Below, one piece after another: positions 8,995 to 18,240 of a DNA stretch of 64,000 nucleotides (its first letter is position 1; every line of letters begins with the position of its first letter). The stretch lies in contig JAUIHS010000017.1 in NCBI GenBank assembly GCA_030432255.1, forward strand, positions 38,568 to 102,567, given 5' to 3'. Made by a program: the position numbers and the translations under genes. Origin of the DNA: Phycisphaerae bacterium. Lineage in GTDB: Bacteria; Planctomycetota; Phycisphaerae; Phycisphaerales; UBA1924. Under the pieces are notes generated by a model. It saw only the letters and a list, made by a program, of their open reading frames with translations. It was not told where the DNA came from and did not search any database.

Positions 8995-10209
8995 ATGAGC
9001 GAGGGCGACACACTCGAAATGCGTATTACGGCCGCCGGAGATGCCCTCCTGCGCCAATTTTCCCGCGTCCTTGCCCAGGTTCCGGGGAGCGATCTCGGCC
9101 CACAGCGACTCGCGGGTGAACTCGGAGTCGACAAGGTCCTCGCCTCCCGGCTGCTCAAGGCCGTCCGGGCGCCGGACCCCATCGCCGTCGTCCATCGCGT
9201 CCCCGGGCCCGAACCCCTCCGAAGAGTCCTCCGCGCCAGCGCGAAGGTCGGTGTCAATGCCGATGACCTCGCACAGGCACACGCCGCCGTCGACGGATTC
9301 GAAGAACTCATCCGCTCGGAGATCGGCGACCGCAGCGCCCTTGAGGCGATCCTCGCCGCGTGGGTGCCCGAGGCCAGGCGGGACTTCGAGGTCCGGCGCA
9401 AGCAGGCGGCGTTTCGTGCCATGAGTCAGCTCAAGGGCGTGCAGGCCGATGTCTATGCTGAAGCGGCCTTCTTTCATCCCACCGCCGACGGTGAGCGCAT
9501 CGACGTCGTCTGGCTCAAGGCGGCCATCGGACTCCAGCGACTCCGGCCCGGCGTGCGCGTTCGCTTTACCTCCCGGCGCGCTGTCGAAGCGGAGACCGAC
9601 GGGCGACAGCCACTCAATCTCGCCGGGGAACCCGTCGCCGGTGCGTCCGGTGCCGTGCTTCCCGAGTTCTGCACCAGCCCGGCGCCAACCCTCAGCAGCA
9701 TTGCCGCCGGTGAGATGATGCACTACATGCTCGCCGACCCCTCCTTCGGCGCCTCCTCGGCTGTTAACCTCGTCACCTGCGAAGTCAATCGCTCCGAACT
9801 GCCTCGCTATGTCAGTGCCGCGCACAAGCGACGCGCCTGGGCGTCCTCCGAAGTGGACTTCCCCGCCAAGCGACTCCAGTTCGACGCCTTCGTGCACGAG
9901 GACCTCTATCCCGAGTCGGATCCGCCATCACTCGTGGTCTACGACACCGCAGTTCGAGGCCTCGCTGATGTCAACGATCCGATCCGCGATATCGACCGCA
10001 TGGATCTCCTCGAATCGATTGATCCGCTGGGTCGGGGCATCCCACGCTTCGGAAGTTCTGATGTGCCTCGGTATCGCGACATGCTCGAAGCCGTCTGCAC
10101 GAGACTCGGGTATGACGGTGGTGTGTTTCGCGGCTACCGCTGCCGGAGTGACTACCCCATCTACGGCGCCCAGTTCGCGATGACGTTCCGGCCCGAGTCC
10201 GCCGAATAA
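8995..10209 (+). CDS. Conserved-looking protein with a possible N-terminal helix-turn-helix
   Basis: About 404 residues, no signal peptide, probably cytoplasmic. Residues about 35-60 (LAGELGVDKVLASRLLKAV) read like a winged or simple helix-turn-helix, so a regulator is possible. The rest is a mixed alpha/beta body with no motif I recognise; it contains DVVWLKAAIGLQRLRPGVRVRF and HEDLYPESDPP. The start at 8995 is chosen because GGAG lies seven bases upstream; an ATG at 8983 is also in frame. It stands alone, divergent from the PEP-CTERM gene. The long frame on the opposite strand is a shadow: it lacks domains, whereas this strand has a normal protein composition. Confidence 0.7.
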   Translation: MSEGDTLEMRITAAGDALLRQFSRVLAQVPGSDLGPQRLAGELGVDKVLASRLLKAVRAPDPIAVVHRVPGPEPLRRVLRASAKVGVNADDLAQAHAAVDGFEELIRSEIGDRSALEAILAAWVPEARRDFEVRRKQAAFRAMSQLKGVQADVYAEAAFFHPTADGERIDVVWLKAAIGLQRLRPGVRVRFTSRRAVEAETDGRQPLNLAGEPVAGASGAVLPEFCTSPAPTLSSIAAGEMMHYMLADPSFGASSAVNLVTCEVNRSELPRYVSAAHKRRAWASSEVDFPAKRLQFDAFVHEDLYPESDPPSLVVYDTAVRGLADVNDPIRDIDRMDLLESIDPLGRGIPRFGSSDVPRYRDMLEAVCTRLGYDGGVFRGYRCRSDYPIYGAQFAMTFRPESAE

Positions 10210-10218
10210 CCGAATCGG

Positions 10219-11178
10219 TCAGCGTCGCCGGGCGAGGTCCGCTTCGGCCGCGATGTAGCCGAAAGCCGGCCAGTACTTCGTGGCGATGATGCGGCGCATG
10301 AGTGCGACCGCTTCCTCCTCGTGACCCTGTTCGAGGTACCACGCGGCGACTCCGTAGCCGGACGTCGCCAGGTCGAGTGGCGAGGCATTCTCGGTGTCGA
10401 TCACGTCGCGCTCTTCGATGATTCCGGCGTAGAAGAGCAGCAGGCGGTGGTAGGTGTGGTTTTCGATGACGTCCATGTCCTCGCGGACCTGGGCGCGGAG
10501 CCACGGGCGGATGCCGCCCACGCGTCCGGAGCGCATGCGGGCGTGGTACAGCCAGTAGAGTGCGGCGCAGAGCATGTCATCGTTCACGCGTGAGAATTCG
10601 AGACAGCGTGTCCACGCATCGACAGCCTCGTCGAAGCGACCCTGGAGGTACAGCGACAGCGCGTAGTGGTACCAGATGTTCGACTGCGTGGTGCTTCGCG
10701 GTGTGTTCGTGGCATTTGGAAGCCCATCCGGTTCCAGTTCATCCGGCACGCCCTCGGCGAGCGAGGCAGCCCTCAGAAGGTCCTGCTCGGCAAGGTCGAG
10801 GCGTCGCAAGGAGATGTAGCGATGGCCGCGATGGCGAAGGAGTCTGTAGCTGTCCGGATAGAGCGCGAGGCCTTCGCTGAAGATCATGATCGCTTCCCGG
10901 TAGCGTCCGAGGTACGCCAGTCGACGTCCGAGCCAGATGATGTTCATCTCATCGCCGGGGTTTTCGTCGTAGCGTTTGCGGGCCGCCTTGAGTTCAGACT
11001 CGTATCGCGCCAGCGTCTCGGCATCGAACTCGAGGGGCGGAAGTGCTGTGCCAAGCAGCGAGGGGACCGGCGGTTCATATTGACGGGGACGATGCGTCGT
11101 CGACGAGGTGCCCGAACGGCAGGCTGCGACGATCATGATCAATGCAACGCACGTGGACATCAGGACAGCTTGGCGCAT
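10219..11178 (-). CDS. TPR-repeat lipoprotein
   Basis: A 319-residue envelope protein. The N-terminus MRQAVLMSTCVALIMIVAAC is a lipoprotein signal with lipobox VAAC, the Cys becoming residue 1. Four or more tetratricopeptide-like helix pairs follow (for example WLGRRLAYLGRYREAIMIF and YHYALSLYLQGRFDEAVDAW). TPR lipoproteins usually act as scaffolds; no partner is indicated. It lies 56 bases downstream of hutU on the same strand and may be read through from it. It is convergent with the gene ending at 10209, only nine bases away. Confidence 0.85.
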   Translation of the reverse strand: MRQAVLMSTCVALIMIVAACRSGTSSTTHRPRQYEPPVPSLLGTALPPLEFDAETLARYESELKAARKRYDENPGDEMNIIWLGRRLAYLGRYREAIMIFSEGLALYPDSYRLLRHRGHRYISLRRLDLAEQDLLRAASLAEGVPDELEPDGLPNATNTPRSTTQSNIWYHYALSLYLQGRFDEAVDAWTRCLEFSRVNDDMLCAALYWLYHARMRSGRVGGIRPWLRAQVREDMDVIENHTYHRLLLFYAGIIEERDVIDTENASPLDLATSGYGVAAWYLEQGHEEEAVALMRRIIATKYWPAFGYIAAEADLARRR

Positions 11179-11234
11179 ACCAGTTCACCTCCGGCGGTTG
11201 CGAACCACCAACACTGACACCCAACCCCCGGATC

Positions 11235-12947
11235 TCAATCAGACATCGGAATGTCCACATCGCCCTGCTTCCGGGCGCATGCTTTCGCTTCGTCGTACCC
11301 CGCATCGACGTGCCGGAAGACGCCCATCATCGGATCGTTCTTGAGGACACGGGAAAGGCGGGCCGCCGCGGCGTCGGTCCCGTCGGCCACGATCACCTGT
11401 CCGGCGTGCTGGCTGAAGCCGATGCCGACACCTCCGCCATGATGGAAACTGACCCAGCTTGCACCACTGGCGATGTTCACCATGGCATTGAGGATCGCCC
11501 AGTCACTGATCGCATCCGAGCCATCCTTCATCGCCTCGGTCTCACGGTTCGGGCTGGCGACGCTGCCGCAGTCGAGATGATCGCGCCCGATGACGATCGG
11601 CGCTGAGACCTTCCCGTCGCGCACGAGATTGTTGAACATCAGCCCCGCCTTGTCGCGCTCGTTGTAGCCGAGCCAGCAGATTCGCGAGGGAAGCCCCTGC
11701 CAGTTGAAGCGGGGTGAGCCGTCCTCGTTGCGGCAGCCCTTCAGCCACCGGTGCAGACGCTCGTGCGTCGGGAAGAGTTCGATCAGGGCGTCGTCAGTGA
11801 CGAAGATGTCATTCGGATCACCGGAAAGCGCGACCCAGCGGAAGGGGCCGCGGCCTTCGCAGAACTGCGGCCGGATGAATGCGGGCACGAATCCCGGGAA
11901 GTCAAAGGCGTTCTTGAATCCGTTGTCGAGGGCGCGCTGGCGGAGGTTGTTGCCATAATCAAACGTGATGGCCCCTTTCGACTGCATGGCCACCATGGCG
12001 CGCACATGCGCTTCCATCGAGTCCATCGAGCGGCGCTTGTAGTCGTCCGGATCCCGTTCGCGGAGTTCGAGCGCGGCCGCGAAGGTCATGCCGTGGGGCA
12101 CATAGCCGGTCAGCACATCGTGCGCCGAGGTCTGGTCCGTCAGGACATCCGGGTTGATGCCGCGCTCCAGCATGCGTTCCAGCAAATCGACAGCGTTCGC
12201 CTCGACGCCGATGCTCACGCCTTCCTTAGCCGATGTCGCCTCGACCGCGCGGTCGATCGCCGCGTCAATCGACGGGCTGATCTCGTCGAGGTAGTCATCA
12301 TGGTGACGACGTTCAAGGCGTGTGAGATCAACGTCCGCGATCAGGCACGTGCCGCCGTTGAGCGTGACTGCAAGTGGCTGGGCACCGCCCATGCCGCCGC
12401 ATCCGGCAGTGACAGAGAGCGTGCCTGCCAGCGGCCCCGCAGGATCATCGGCGCGATCCGGGAAGTGACGGGCCCCGCACTCCGCGAACGTCTCGTACGT
12501 TCCCTGGAGGATGCCCTGGGTTCCGATGTAGATCCAGGATCCGGCTGTCATCTGCCCGTACATGATCAGGCCCTTCGCCGCGAGCTCGTCAAAGTGCTCC
12601 TGCGTCGCCCAGTGGGGGACGAGGTTGGAGTTGGCGATGAGCACTCTCGGTGCGTCCTCAGTCGTCCGGATCACGCCGACCGGTTTGCCGGACTGCACGA
12701 GGAGCGTTTCGTCCGGTGCGAGTCGTTTGAGCGTGCTGACGATGGCGTCGAATGCTTCCCAGGAGCGGGCTGCCTGACCCCGCCCGCCGTAGACGACGAG
12801 GTCTTCCGGGCGCTCGGCCACTTCGGGATCCAGGTTGTTCATCAGCATCCGCATTGCGGCCTCAGCCTGCCAGGTTCTGCAGGTGATTGCGGTGCCGCGC
12901 GGGGCGCGGATCGTGCGGGCGTCGGATGAGACGGTGGTGGGACTCAT
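11235..12947 (-). CDS. hutU: Urocanate hydratase
   Basis: Converts urocanate to 4-imidazolone-5-propanoate using tightly bound NAD+ as electrophile, the second step of histidine degradation. The 570 residues agree with the family length. Recognisable segments are [18 protein letters not shown] near the N-terminus, [33 protein letters not shown] (NAD-binding glycines), and the C-terminal [20 protein letters not shown] and [19 protein letters not shown]. The catalytic Asp lies in GRDHLD. The ATG at 12947 is the natural start. It shares a strand and spacing with a small TPR protein upstream and the TPR lipoprotein downstream, so it may be in a three-gene unit rather than a classical hut operon. 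Confidence 0.96.
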   Translation of the reverse strand: MSPTTVSSDARTIRAPRGTAITCRTWQAEAAMRMLMNNLDPEVAERPEDLVVYGGRGQAARSWEAFDAIVSTLKRLAPDETLLVQSGKPVGVIRTTEDAPRVLIANSNLVPHWATQEHFDELAAKGLIMYGQMTAGSWIYIGTQGILQGTYETFAECGARHFPDRADDPAGPLAGTLSVTAGCGGMGGAQPLAVTLNGGTCLIADVDLTRLERRHHDDYLDEISPSIDAAIDRAVEATSAKEGVSIGVEANAVDLLERMLERGINPDVLTDQTSAHDVLTGYVPHGMTFAAALELRERDPDDYKRRSMDSMEAHVRAMVAMQSKGAITFDYGNNLRQRALDNGFKNAFDFPGFVPAFIRPQFCEGRGPFRWVALSGDPNDIFVTDDALIELFPTHERLHRWLKGCRNEDGSPRFNWQGLPSRICWLGYNERDKAGLMFNNLVRDGKVSAPIVIGRDHLDCGSVASPNRETEAMKDGSDAISDWAILNAMVNIASGASWVSFHHGGGVGIGFSQHAGQVIVADGTDAAAARLSRVLKNDPMMGVFRHVDAGYDEAKACARKQGDVDIPMSD

Positions 12948-13001
12948 GTCATGGCTCCTGTCGGGTCAACCATGCATGATAGCGGGGGAGTGGAACGGGG
13001 C

Positions 13002-13457
13002 CTACTTCGCCGCTTCCCGGGCTCGATCGAGTTTCGACCGGGCCGCCTTCGTGGCTGGCTTCTCGGCGCCGAACGTCCGAGTGTACAGCGTCACCGCTTC
13101 ATCGAGGATCGGCACCGCTTCATCGTGCCGGCCGGCCTGCATCAGGAAGGTCCCGTAGGTCTCGACGACCCGCGGCAGTTGCTCGGCGTCGGGTCCGACG
13201 AAGACGACCCGGGCCTGATCGAGGGCCTGCTTCTGGAAGTCGATGGCTGTATCGAAGTCACCGCCCATCCGCGCCTGGTTGGCCTTGTGTTCCAGCCTGA
13301 AGATGGCTGTCGTATCGCGTCTGCGTTCTGACACACTGCGCTGGCCCGACCAGAACTTCACCACCAGGGCCAGGACCCCGAGCAGGAGCAGGAAGAGGAT
13401 GACGAAGCGCACGTTCGAGTTGCGGGGCTTGGTCGCTGGTTGATCAACTGATGACAT
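13002..13457 (-). CDS. Small membrane-anchored TPR protein
   Basis: A 151-residue protein. Residues about 14-34 (VRFVILFLLLLGVLALVVKFW) are one transmembrane anchor; the remainder is two to three TPR-like helices (DTAIDFQKQALDQARVVF, HDEAVPILDEAVTLYTRTF). The architecture fits a periplasmic or cytoplasmic scaffold. It is 54 bases upstream of hutU on the same strand, so probably co-transcribed, but no functional link is known. I cannot name the family beyond TPR. Confidence 0.75.
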   Translation of the reverse strand: MSSVDQPATKPRNSNVRFVILFLLLLGVLALVVKFWSGQRSVSERRRDTTAIFRLEHKANQARMGGDFDTAIDFQKQALDQARVVFVGPDAEQLPRVVETYGTFLMQAGRHDEAVPILDEAVTLYTRTFGAEKPATKAARSKLDRAREAAK

Positions 13458-13730
13458 GAGGAGAGTCTAACGCAGCCGGATGGGCGCGGAGCGGGTACAT
13501 GTCGGAATTGGCTGCGAGGGACGAATCCGGGCAACACCCGGTGGAGCGTGCGCTTCTCGTTTCTCTGCTGAGGGGCGGCGTTCACCCCCGGCGCCCGGTG
13601 CCCGATCTGCATGTCGACAGTGGTTTGCAGAATTTCTCTGAGTATGCTGAGAGATACCGCCCGGGTGGCGCAGAACAGGGGTGGAGAGGCACCCGTCCGG
13701 GTGCTGATGAGAACTGAGCAGGAGAACAAC

Positions 13731-15422
13731 ATGAACCCGCTGACCCGTACTGCGTGCGCCCTCTGTCTCGGCGCTGGGTGTATCGGCTCCGTCCATGCCA
13801 ACGTGGGGGCCTTCCGCGTCGTGGCAATCTCGGATGCGCCGACTCCGGTCTACCCGGAGTCGATCACCTTCGGGGATCTTTCCATCGCACGAATCGACGG
13901 CCAGGGACATGTTGCCTTCACCACCGAACTTTCCAACCTGGTCCTCAACTCCAGCCTCTGGATGGAGACCGAGGATGGACTTGAACTCGTTGGTGAACCC
14001 GCTGCCCCCGCACCGGGTGCACCGCCTGGTTATGTCTTCTACCACTTCCAGCCAGCCTATCTCGCCGAGAGTGGGGTCGTCGCCGTCAACGCGCTGATCG
14101 CGGACGAAGACAACACCATTGCCGCGGCCTACACCTGGTCCGCCGACGTTGGCTTCACGCCGATCGTCGTTCCGCCATTCCAGATGGCGCCGGGCGAAGG
14201 AGAACCCTTCGACCATGCTTCAATCAATTCAATCAACACACATGGTGAAGTCGTGATCCGAGGTGAAGTCAGCGCGGGGACCGGCTACTGGACGAACGCC
14301 GGGGGATCGCTGTCACGCGTGGTGGTCGAGGGTGACGATGCGAGTGCGGTTGCCGCGAACGCCATCTTCGGTGACCTGCACATCGGCCGTGTCGTCCTGA
14401 ACGACCATGGCATGCTCGCGCTCTCCGCGGAACTGGATCACCCGCTCTTCGGCTCGTTCTGGAGCAGTTGGCACGGGACGGCAGGTGCACTCGGTGTGAC
14501 TGCCATTGAGTCCCAGCAGACACCGCTGGGCGCCACGACGAGTTTCGACGGCGGCTTTCCGATCGGCGTTGATCTCTCCATCAACAATGCGAGCCAGGTG
14601 GCCTTCGGCCAGGATTTCGTGGAAGGCGGCACACCTGATCTTGACGGGGTCTGGCGAGTTGACAATGGCACCATGGAGACGATGGGTGCGGTGAATCATC
14701 CCGGACCATACATCGGATCGGTCTATACCTACGCCGACTCACTTGCAGCGGTCATCAACACCGACGGGCAGGTGTATTTCACATCCCGCTTTGACAGTGC
14801 GTTCATCTCGACGAACGCAGATACGGCCATCGTGAGAAACGGCGGAGCCGATGGGCCGCAGATCGTGGTGCGAGAAGGCACGTCGCTTCTGCCGCTCCAT
14901 GACGTTCAGATTGATGATCTCACCTACGCACGCTTTGACCTGAACCGCCACGGACAGGTCGCGCTCGTGTGTGAACTTCGCGGCGACGATGTCGACGCTT
15001 CCAGCGACTACGCGATCGTTGCGACCACGCGCTGGGGTGATCCCAGGATCGTCGTGCGCGAAGGGGAGAGCCTGTTCCTCGGACTCGGCGACATCCGGAC
15101 CATCGAGAGCCTCTTCATGGTGACCGGAAACGGGCCGGAGTCCGGGTCGAGGGGGGCGCTCAACGATCGAGGCGAGATCGTCGCAAACGTGCACTTCACC
15201 GACGGCACGGAAGCGTTCATCGTCTTCCTGATCCCGGGGCTTTGCCGCGGCGATGCGAACGGCGACCTCGTTGTGAACTTCGAGGACCTTGAGATCGTCC
15301 TCGACAACTGGGGCGCCGTCGGCACACCGGGCTTCCTGGAGGGTGACGTCAATTGCGACGGCCGGACGAACTTCAGCGATCTGGAGTGGGTGCTCGAGCA
15401 CTGGGGGAATGACTGTTTGTGA
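13731..15422 (+). CDS. Secreted beta-repeat protein with dockerin-like C-terminus
   Basis: A 563-residue exported protein. A signal peptide ends near GCIGSVHA. The body consists of repeated units in which short strands such as GHVAFTTEL, SQVAFGQDF, GQVYFTS and GQVALVCEL recur every 60-90 residues after an Asn/Asp-Gly turn, suggesting a beta-propeller or repeat fold. The C-terminal 60 residues are two calcium-loop repeats: GDANGDLVVNFEDLEIVL then GDVNCDGRTNFSDLEWVL, ending WGNDCL. A Cys precedes the first repeat and another ends the domain. The ATG at 13731 has GGAGAA upstream. Role unknown; probably tethered at or released from the cell surface. Confidence 0.85.
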   Translation: MNPLTRTACALCLGAGCIGSVHANVGAFRVVAISDAPTPVYPESITFGDLSIARIDGQGHVAFTTELSNLVLNSSLWMETEDGLELVGEPAAPAPGAPPGYVFYHFQPAYLAESGVVAVNALIADEDNTIAAAYTWSADVGFTPIVVPPFQMAPGEGEPFDHASINSINTHGEVVIRGEVSAGTGYWTNAGGSLSRVVVEGDDASAVAANAIFGDLHIGRVVLNDHGMLALSAELDHPLFGSFWSSWHGTAGALGVTAIESQQTPLGATTSFDGGFPIGVDLSINNASQVAFGQDFVEGGTPDLDGVWRVDNGTMETMGAVNHPGPYIGSVYTYADSLAAVINTDGQVYFTSRFDSAFISTNADTAIVRNGGADGPQIVVREGTSLLPLHDVQIDDLTYARFDLNRHGQVALVCELRGDDVDASSDYAIVATTRWGDPRIVVREGESLFLGLGDIRTIESLFMVTGNGPESGSRGALNDRGEIVANVHFTDGTEAFIVFLIPGLCRGDANGDLVVNFEDLEIVLDNWGAVGTPGFLEGDVNCDGRTNFSDLEWVLEHWGNDCL

Positions 15423-15425
15423 GAT

Positions 15426-15500
15426 GGGACGAATGACGAGGGGCAGGGGACACGTGTGCTTCACCGTTCCCTTGTCCCTTGTTCCCCGTTCCCTAGCCCA
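15426..15500. repeat. Inverted heptamer-repeat element at the map gene end
   Basis: Arm one (15426-15453) is GGGACGA, ATGACGA, GGGGCAG, GGGACAC; arm two (15466-15500) is GTTCCCT, TGTCCCT, TGTTCCC, CGTTCCC, TAGCCCA. Both have a strict 7-base period and are roughly complementary. The last unit of arm two supplies the stop codon of the minus-strand map gene (15493-15495). Confidence 0.75.
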
Positions 15501-16311
15501 CGATGTCCGGCAACGACTCCATTCCCTCCGTGAGCAGGCGGGGACCTTCCTCACTGATGAGGACGTCCGCCTCGTAGTGCACGGCGATGGTGCCGTCGGC
15601 GGTGTAGATCGGCCACTCGCGCGCACTCTCCTGACGCCGACCGGTGCCTATCGCCACCATGGGTTCGACCGCAACGAGCGTGCCCGGCTGGGCCGTGCGC
15701 TCTGCGTCCGGCCACTGGCCGCGATACTCCGGCATCGTGTTGGAGATGTAGGGCGGGGCGTGCAGCTTCTTGCCGTATCCGTGGCCACCCAGGTCACGCA
15801 CACAGTAATAGCCATACTCCGACTCGACCACGTCCTGCACGCATCGTGCCCAGTCCGAGTAGGGCTGGCCGGCGCGCAGCGTCGGGATGCCGCGGCGAAG
15901 GGCTTCCTTGCCGCACTCCATCAGGCGTCGATTCTCGTCGCTGACTTCCTGGAAGGCGTACGTCCACGCGGCGTCTCCGATCCATCCCTTGTGCAGCACG
16001 CCGATGTCGACGGACAGCACATCCCCCGGGCGCATCGGTTCGGCATGGCATCCCGGGTGCCCGTGCACGATGCAGTTGTTCACGCTCAGGCAGGAGTGCG
16101 CTGGAAAGGGGTTCATCCGCGGCGGTCGGTAGTTCAGAAAACAGGATCGGCAGCCGAGATCGTGCAGGATGCGGGCCACCAGCAGATCGATGTCGGCCAG
16201 CGTCTGTCCGACCTTCAGGTCTTCGACGAGGCGTCGGTGTGTTTCGACGACCTTCTGCGCTGCGGTCCAGGCGGCTTCGGCTTCGCGGGGATTGACAAGG
16301 GGTCTACGCAA
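15493..16311 (-). CDS. map: Methionine aminopeptidase, type I
   Basis: Removes the initiator Met from nascent cytoplasmic proteins. At 272 residues it has the pita-bread fold ligands in order: Asp in VLSVDIGV, Asp in WIGDAAWT, His in DLGGHGYGKKLH, Glu in LVAVEPMV and Glu in AVHYEADVLI, all five metal ligands present. HSCLSVNNCIVHG carries the conserved active-site His. An N-terminal zinc finger is absent. It is transcribed towards the preceding dockerin gene and ends inside the heptamer-repeat element. It is a single gene with no ribosomal neighbours, unlike the common secY-adl-map arrangement. Confidence 0.95.
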   Translation of the reverse strand: MRRPLVNPREAEAAWTAAQKVVETHRRLVEDLKVGQTLADIDLLVARILHDLGCRSCFLNYRPPRMNPFPAHSCLSVNNCIVHGHPGCHAEPMRPGDVLSVDIGVLHKGWIGDAAWTYAFQEVSDENRRLMECGKEALRRGIPTLRAGQPYSDWARCVQDVVESEYGYYCVRDLGGHGYGKKLHAPPYISNTMPEYRGQWPDAERTAQPGTLVAVEPMVAIGTGRRQESAREWPIYTADGTIAVHYEADVLISEEGPRLLTEGMESLPDIVG

Positions 16312-16566
16312 CAGATTAGGCTCGGCTGGAGGAACAGATCAGCCCGACATACAAGGGCGGGCGCCGTTCGCATCCTATCGGAAATGAGGCCGGTCAGGCA
16401 CCCCCGGATTCACCACTCCGGATGGTGAGTGCTCGATGCCGAAAGCCTCTCACTCAAATTCCGCGGACTCCCGCTGGGGAGCCCGCGGAGCGCCCGCGCT
16501 GATCCAGACGCGCCCGAGGGCGGCCATCCGGCAACCTATGGGCTCACACGTGTCGCCAGACCAGGG

Positions 16567-17730
16567 TCAGCGCACGGCGCCGAATTCGTCGAGCAGGAGC
16601 ATGAGATCCTTGTAATCGACCCGGCCGCTTCCGTCGAGGTCCGAGGCGCCACCGAGGTTGCCCCAGCTCTGAAGGAGGTCGCTGAGGTCGCCCATGTCCA
16701 CGTCGCCATCGCGATCGATGTCGGCACGGAGGCCGGTCTCGTCGTGATCAAAGTCGGGCAGGGGGTTGTCGATGACATCGTGATCGATCTCATCAATGTC
16801 GATCGTCTCATGATCGATCGCATCAGGGGGTACGACATCGACATCCGGTGCGCAGTCGCAGGGGCACGAGAGGTCGGTCGTCGTGTTGAAGTAGTCCCAG
16901 CCGAATCCGCTGACTTCGAAGCCGAAGTCGTCCGCGTTGAACTTCACGCTGGGGAATCCGCAATGCCCGACGAAGGCCGCTGTCATCTTGCAGAAGGAAC
17001 GCCCGTTGACCGTGACGCACTCCACCTTCTTCTTTGCTTTTCCACTGCAGCCGACGCGGGAGTCGGTGCCCTCAGCATGGCCGCTGCAGATCGAGCCGTG
17101 ATCACAGTCGAGGTACGCCATGTAGCAGCCGACGTCTGAGCCGAAGCCGTTCACGAACGTGCGGCGGAAGAAGTCACAGTGATCTCCGGCACTTTCCGTC
17201 CAGCAGGAACCGCGGCTCATATCCGGTACGGCGTAGATTTCCGAGACCGTCTCGAGCATCGTCTCAGGCATCCCGGCAACGGCATACGGGGGAACAACGG
17301 CGTAGGTCGTGCACGCCTCGGGACCCCAGTCCCAGTCCACCTTCGCAATGATGGCGCCCTCAACCATGTGCGGCATCACGCACTGGGACTGGAAACGACG
17401 CTGACCGTCGCCGCTGAGTTGAACGAAGGTTGAGCCGGTGATGTCGAAGTCGGGAGTTGCTGTCTGGTTGATGACCCATGCGTTGTTGGTGACGAGGTTC
17501 GCGTACGACGTCGTGTCCGTATCGGAACGAACAACCGTGACGAGTGAGGTTGTGGCATTCATTTCGCCCGGAAAGCTCGTTCCGATGAAGATGCCGAGGT
17601 GGGAGTCGAGAGTCGACAGCAGCGTGGCCGGCTGTGGATTGCCGACCTGCGCAGATGCTGTGGCCGCGACGCTGACGAGGCAGGCACAGCCGACGAAGTG
17701 GTGCAGTGTTCGTTTGATCATGGGGTTCAT
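16567..17730 (-). CDS. Secreted Cys-rich protein with dockerin-like C-terminus
   Basis: A 387-residue exported protein. The signal peptide is MNPMIKRTLHHFVGCACLVS and the cleavage site is near ATASAQ. The central domain has about a dozen cysteines (for example SQCVMPH, DHGSICSGH, VGCSGKAKKKVECV, GHCGF), suggesting a disulfide-rich fold I cannot name. A strongly acidic linker with repeated Asp-His-Asp/Glu motifs (DAIDHETIDIDEIDHDVID) follows and may bind calcium. The tail is two dockerin-like repeats (DIDRDGDVDMGDL and DLDGSGRVDYKDL) but, unlike its relatives here, lacks the terminal Cys. The ATG at 17730 has AGGAGAG upstream. Function unknown. Confidence 0.82.
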   Translation of the reverse strand: MNPMIKRTLHHFVGCACLVSVAATASAQVGNPQPATLLSTLDSHLGIFIGTSFPGEMNATTSLVTVVRSDTDTTSYANLVTNNAWVINQTATPDFDITGSTFVQLSGDGQRRFQSQCVMPHMVEGAIIAKVDWDWGPEACTTYAVVPPYAVAGMPETMLETVSEIYAVPDMSRGSCWTESAGDHCDFFRRTFVNGFGSDVGCYMAYLDCDHGSICSGHAEGTDSRVGCSGKAKKKVECVTVNGRSFCKMTAAFVGHCGFPSVKFNADDFGFEVSGFGWDYFNTTTDLSCPCDCAPDVDVVPPDAIDHETIDIDEIDHDVIDNPLPDFDHDETGLRADIDRDGDVDMGDLSDLLQSWGNLGGASDLDGSGRVDYKDLMLLLDEFGAVR

Positions 17731-18240
17731 CCTGTTCTCTCCTTCTGATTCGTGAGCGCGCAGCAACAGCGCTGCGCTGCGACTTCCCGAGGGCGGTCGC
17801 TCGTTGGGTCCGGGTGACGATGTGGTCAGGGGCGGGATGCACGCGGCGGACCGCGCGCAGGAACGAATTCGATGCCGAAGCGATCGGCCATCGCATGCTC
17901 CTTTCCGGGCGCACCGATCACGCCAGCGCCGATCAGATGCGTTTCCGAGGTTGCGAAGTTGTGAGCCGCAGAACGATGTGCAACCACCATGCCAGCCCGT
18001 CTCTGCGTGTTCTGGCGCGATGACCGGGGGCGGGCGCGTCAACGTGGGCAAAATTTGGACAGTGGTGGGCCACGCCTTCCCTCAAGAAAATGTGGATTTT
18101 TGTGTCCACTTCAGGCAATCAACCGGCAAGAGCGGCGTTGATGACGCGAGGGACAACGGAATCCGATGCCGACTGGAAGAGACGACCGCAGACCGGGTCG
18201 TTGTCCCCGCGCACATCCAGAACCGCTCGGAGGACCCGGA
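17731..18240. other. Divergent intergenic region
   Basis: About 510 bases between two divergent secreted-protein genes, so it must hold both promoters. Open frames crossing it are Arg-rich and unconvincing. No clear operator, RNA gene or hairpin terminator was seen. Confidence 0.6.

Noticed and set aside
8853..9897. Minus-strand extension of the PEP-CTERM frame and overlapping frames
   Set aside because: The real start with signal peptide and ribosome site is at 8733; the extension is antisense to a better supported gene.
13467..14216. Minus-strand frame of 249 codons
   Set aside because: Antisense to the start of a secreted protein with signal peptide; no motif of its own.
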